Below, in pieces: positions 4,879 to 5,728 of a stretch of DNA of 5,728 nt (position 1 is the stretch's first letter; every line of letters begins with the position of its first letter). The stretch comes from Verrucomicrobiales bacterium (lineage in GTDB: Bacteria > Verrucomicrobiota > Verrucomicrobiae > Limisphaerales > UBA1100). The translations under genes were made by a program, and so were the position numbers. Location: the NCBI GenBank assembly GCA_002721895.1, contig PBLV01000011.1, positions 163,973-169,700 on the forward strand, in the 5' to 3' direction. The notes beneath the pieces are model-generated. The model saw nothing but the letters and a program-made list of their open reading frames with translations. It searched no databases and was not told where the DNA came from.

Positions 4879-5526
4879 ATGCCCCGCGAATCTCAAACCG
4901 CCAAACGCGAACGCCTCGGCCAAATCATCGCCGGTCTGCAGCTGACCTATCCTGATGCTCACTGCGAACTGAATTACCGCAACCCATTGGAACTGATGGT
5001 TGCCACCATTCTCTCCGCTCAATGCACCGACAAACAGGTCAATATCGTCACCGCTGACCTGTTCAAAAAATATCGCAAAGCCGCCGACTACACCGCCGTG
5101 CCGCTGGAGGAATTGCAAAACGACATCCGGCGCATTGGCCTCTTTCGCAACAAAGCCAAAAGCATCCAGAACGCCTGCCGCACACTGGTGGAGCACCACA
5201 AAGGTAAAGTGCCGCAAACCATGCCGGAACTCGTGGCGTTGGCTGGTGTGGGCCGCAAGACGGCCAATGTGATTCTCGGCAACGCATTCGACATCAATGA
5301 AGGCGTGGTGGTGGACACGCATGTGGCACGCCTTTGTGATCGCCTCAAAATCACCTCCGCCAAGACGCCCGAGAAAATAGAGAAGGATTTGGTGAAACTT
5401 GTTCCTCGCGAACATTGGACGATGTTCAGCCACTGGATCATCTGGCACGGACGACGGCGATGCGATGCGCGCAAGCCCGACTGCCCCAACTGTGAAATCC
5501 GCGAACTCTGCCCAACAACCGCATGA
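4879..5526 (+). CDS. nth: Endonuclease III, bifunctional DNA glycosylase/AP lyase
   Basis: The enzyme removes oxidised pyrimidines such as thymine glycol from DNA and cuts the strand at the resulting abasic site, in cytoplasmic base excision repair. At 215 residues it is close to the E. coli protein (211). The helix-hairpin-helix motif is LAGVGRKTANVI (121-132), with catalytic Lys127 equal to E. coli Lys120, and the catalytic Asp146 follows in VVVDTHV, equal to Asp138. The 4Fe-4S cluster ligands Cys195, Cys202, Cys205 and Cys211 have the exact C-x6-C-x2-C-x5-C spacing of the family. The catalytic Lys separates it from the monofunctional adenine glycosylase MutY. No Shine-Dalgarno sequence precedes the ATG, but this start gives the expected N terminus. 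The stop overlaps the next start as ATGA, linking it to the lipoate ligase gene. Confidence 0.96.
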   Translation: MPRESQTAKRERLGQIIAGLQLTYPDAHCELNYRNPLELMVATILSAQCTDKQVNIVTADLFKKYRKAADYTAVPLEELQNDIRRIGLFRNKAKSIQNACRTLVEHHKGKVPQTMPELVALAGVGRKTANVILGNAFDINEGVVVDTHVARLCDRLKITSAKTPEKIEKDLVKLVPREHWTMFSHWIIWHGRRRCDARKPDCPNCEIRELCPTTA

Positions 5527-5728
5527 AAGACTGGTTGCGGCTCGATAGCGGCCCCGGTGAGCCCGCCTACAACATGGCACTCGATGAGGCGTTATTGGAA
5601 AACGCCGCAACCCTTGGCCGACCTGTCCTGCGCTTTTACGATTGGACCGAGCCCTGCGCCACTTTTGGCTATTCGCAAAAGATCGCCCAAATAGAAGCGG
5701 CTACAAACTTACGCCCGCTCATCCGCCG
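5523..5728 (+). CDS. Lipoate-protein ligase A family protein, N-terminal part (cut by window edge)
   Basis: The window holds 68 complete codons and two bases of the next. The sequence begins MKDWLRLDSGPGEPAYNMAL, with DEALLE following, which is the family signature at the N terminus of LplA-type ligases (WRLIDSGPGDGAFNMALDEALL-like). RFYDWTEPCATFGYSQ (37-52) matches the next conserved block, and the edge falls at LIR just before the expected RRPTGGG lipoyl-AMP-binding loop. Family members attach lipoate or octanoate to the E2 and H subunits of oxoacid dehydrogenases and the glycine cleavage system; some are octanoyltransferases (LipM type) and some bind biotin. Which of these applies cannot be told from this part. 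The ATG overlaps the nth stop (ATGA), so the two are probably co-translated, although their roles are unrelated. Confidence 0.88.
   Translation, partial: MKDWLRLDSGPGEPAYNMALDEALLENAATLGRPVLRFYDWTEPCATFGYSQKIAQIEAATNLRPLIR

Noticed and set aside
4873..5610. A 245-aa minus-strand open frame opposite nth.
   Set aside because: nth has all catalytic and cluster residues; the opposite frame also runs into the lipoate ligase gene and has no recognisable features.

Overview
This is a compact bacterial chromosomal segment, about 95% coding, with one feature typical of accessory DNA: a type II toxin-antitoxin pair. The G+C-rich coding with C-ending codons in the central genes, the odd secreted protein in an operon with a lysine 2,3-aminomutase, and an EboB-like TatD hydrolase all suggest an environmental member of the PVC group, most likely Verrucomicrobiota. 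This is inference from protein flavour; no rRNA or marker phylogeny is available in the window.

Region 1 (1-1134, minus strand) is a tightly packed operon read right to left: a 90-aa protein of unknown function, a 266-aa TatD-type metal-dependent hydrolase that starts inside the stop codon of the first gene (ATGA), and the first 18 codons of a third gene with a hydrophobic N terminus. The hydrolase resembles my recollection of EboB, the TatD member of the ebo clusters. The leader of this operon (1135-1183) holds a two-part inverted repeat that would pair with the ribosome binding site of the 90-aa gene.

Region 2 (1252-4123, plus strand) is divergent from region 1: an FmdB-family zinc-ribbon protein, a 431-aa exported protein that overlaps it by ATGA and looks like a gluzincin (peptidase MA-like) fold without its HExxH motif, and a lysine 2,3-aminomutase (KamA). 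The aminomutase keeps the radical-SAM, PLP and lysine-binding residues but has lost both halves of the structural zinc site of the clostridial enzyme.

Region 3 (4133-4767, minus strand) is a vapBC module, lying 9 bases from the convergent end of kamA. A direct repeat spaced 22 bases apart sits over its likely promoter and is a candidate operator. Region 4 (4879 to the right edge, plus strand) is nth (endonuclease III) followed, through another ATGA overlap, by a lipoate-protein ligase A family gene cut by the window edge. No tRNA, rRNA, CRISPR array, insertion sequence or convincing intrinsic terminator was found. No clear new multi-gene system is visible. The best leads are the SD-sequestering leader hairpin, the conserved-looking 90-aa partner of the TatD hydrolase, and the pseudopeptidase coupled to FmdB and KamA.
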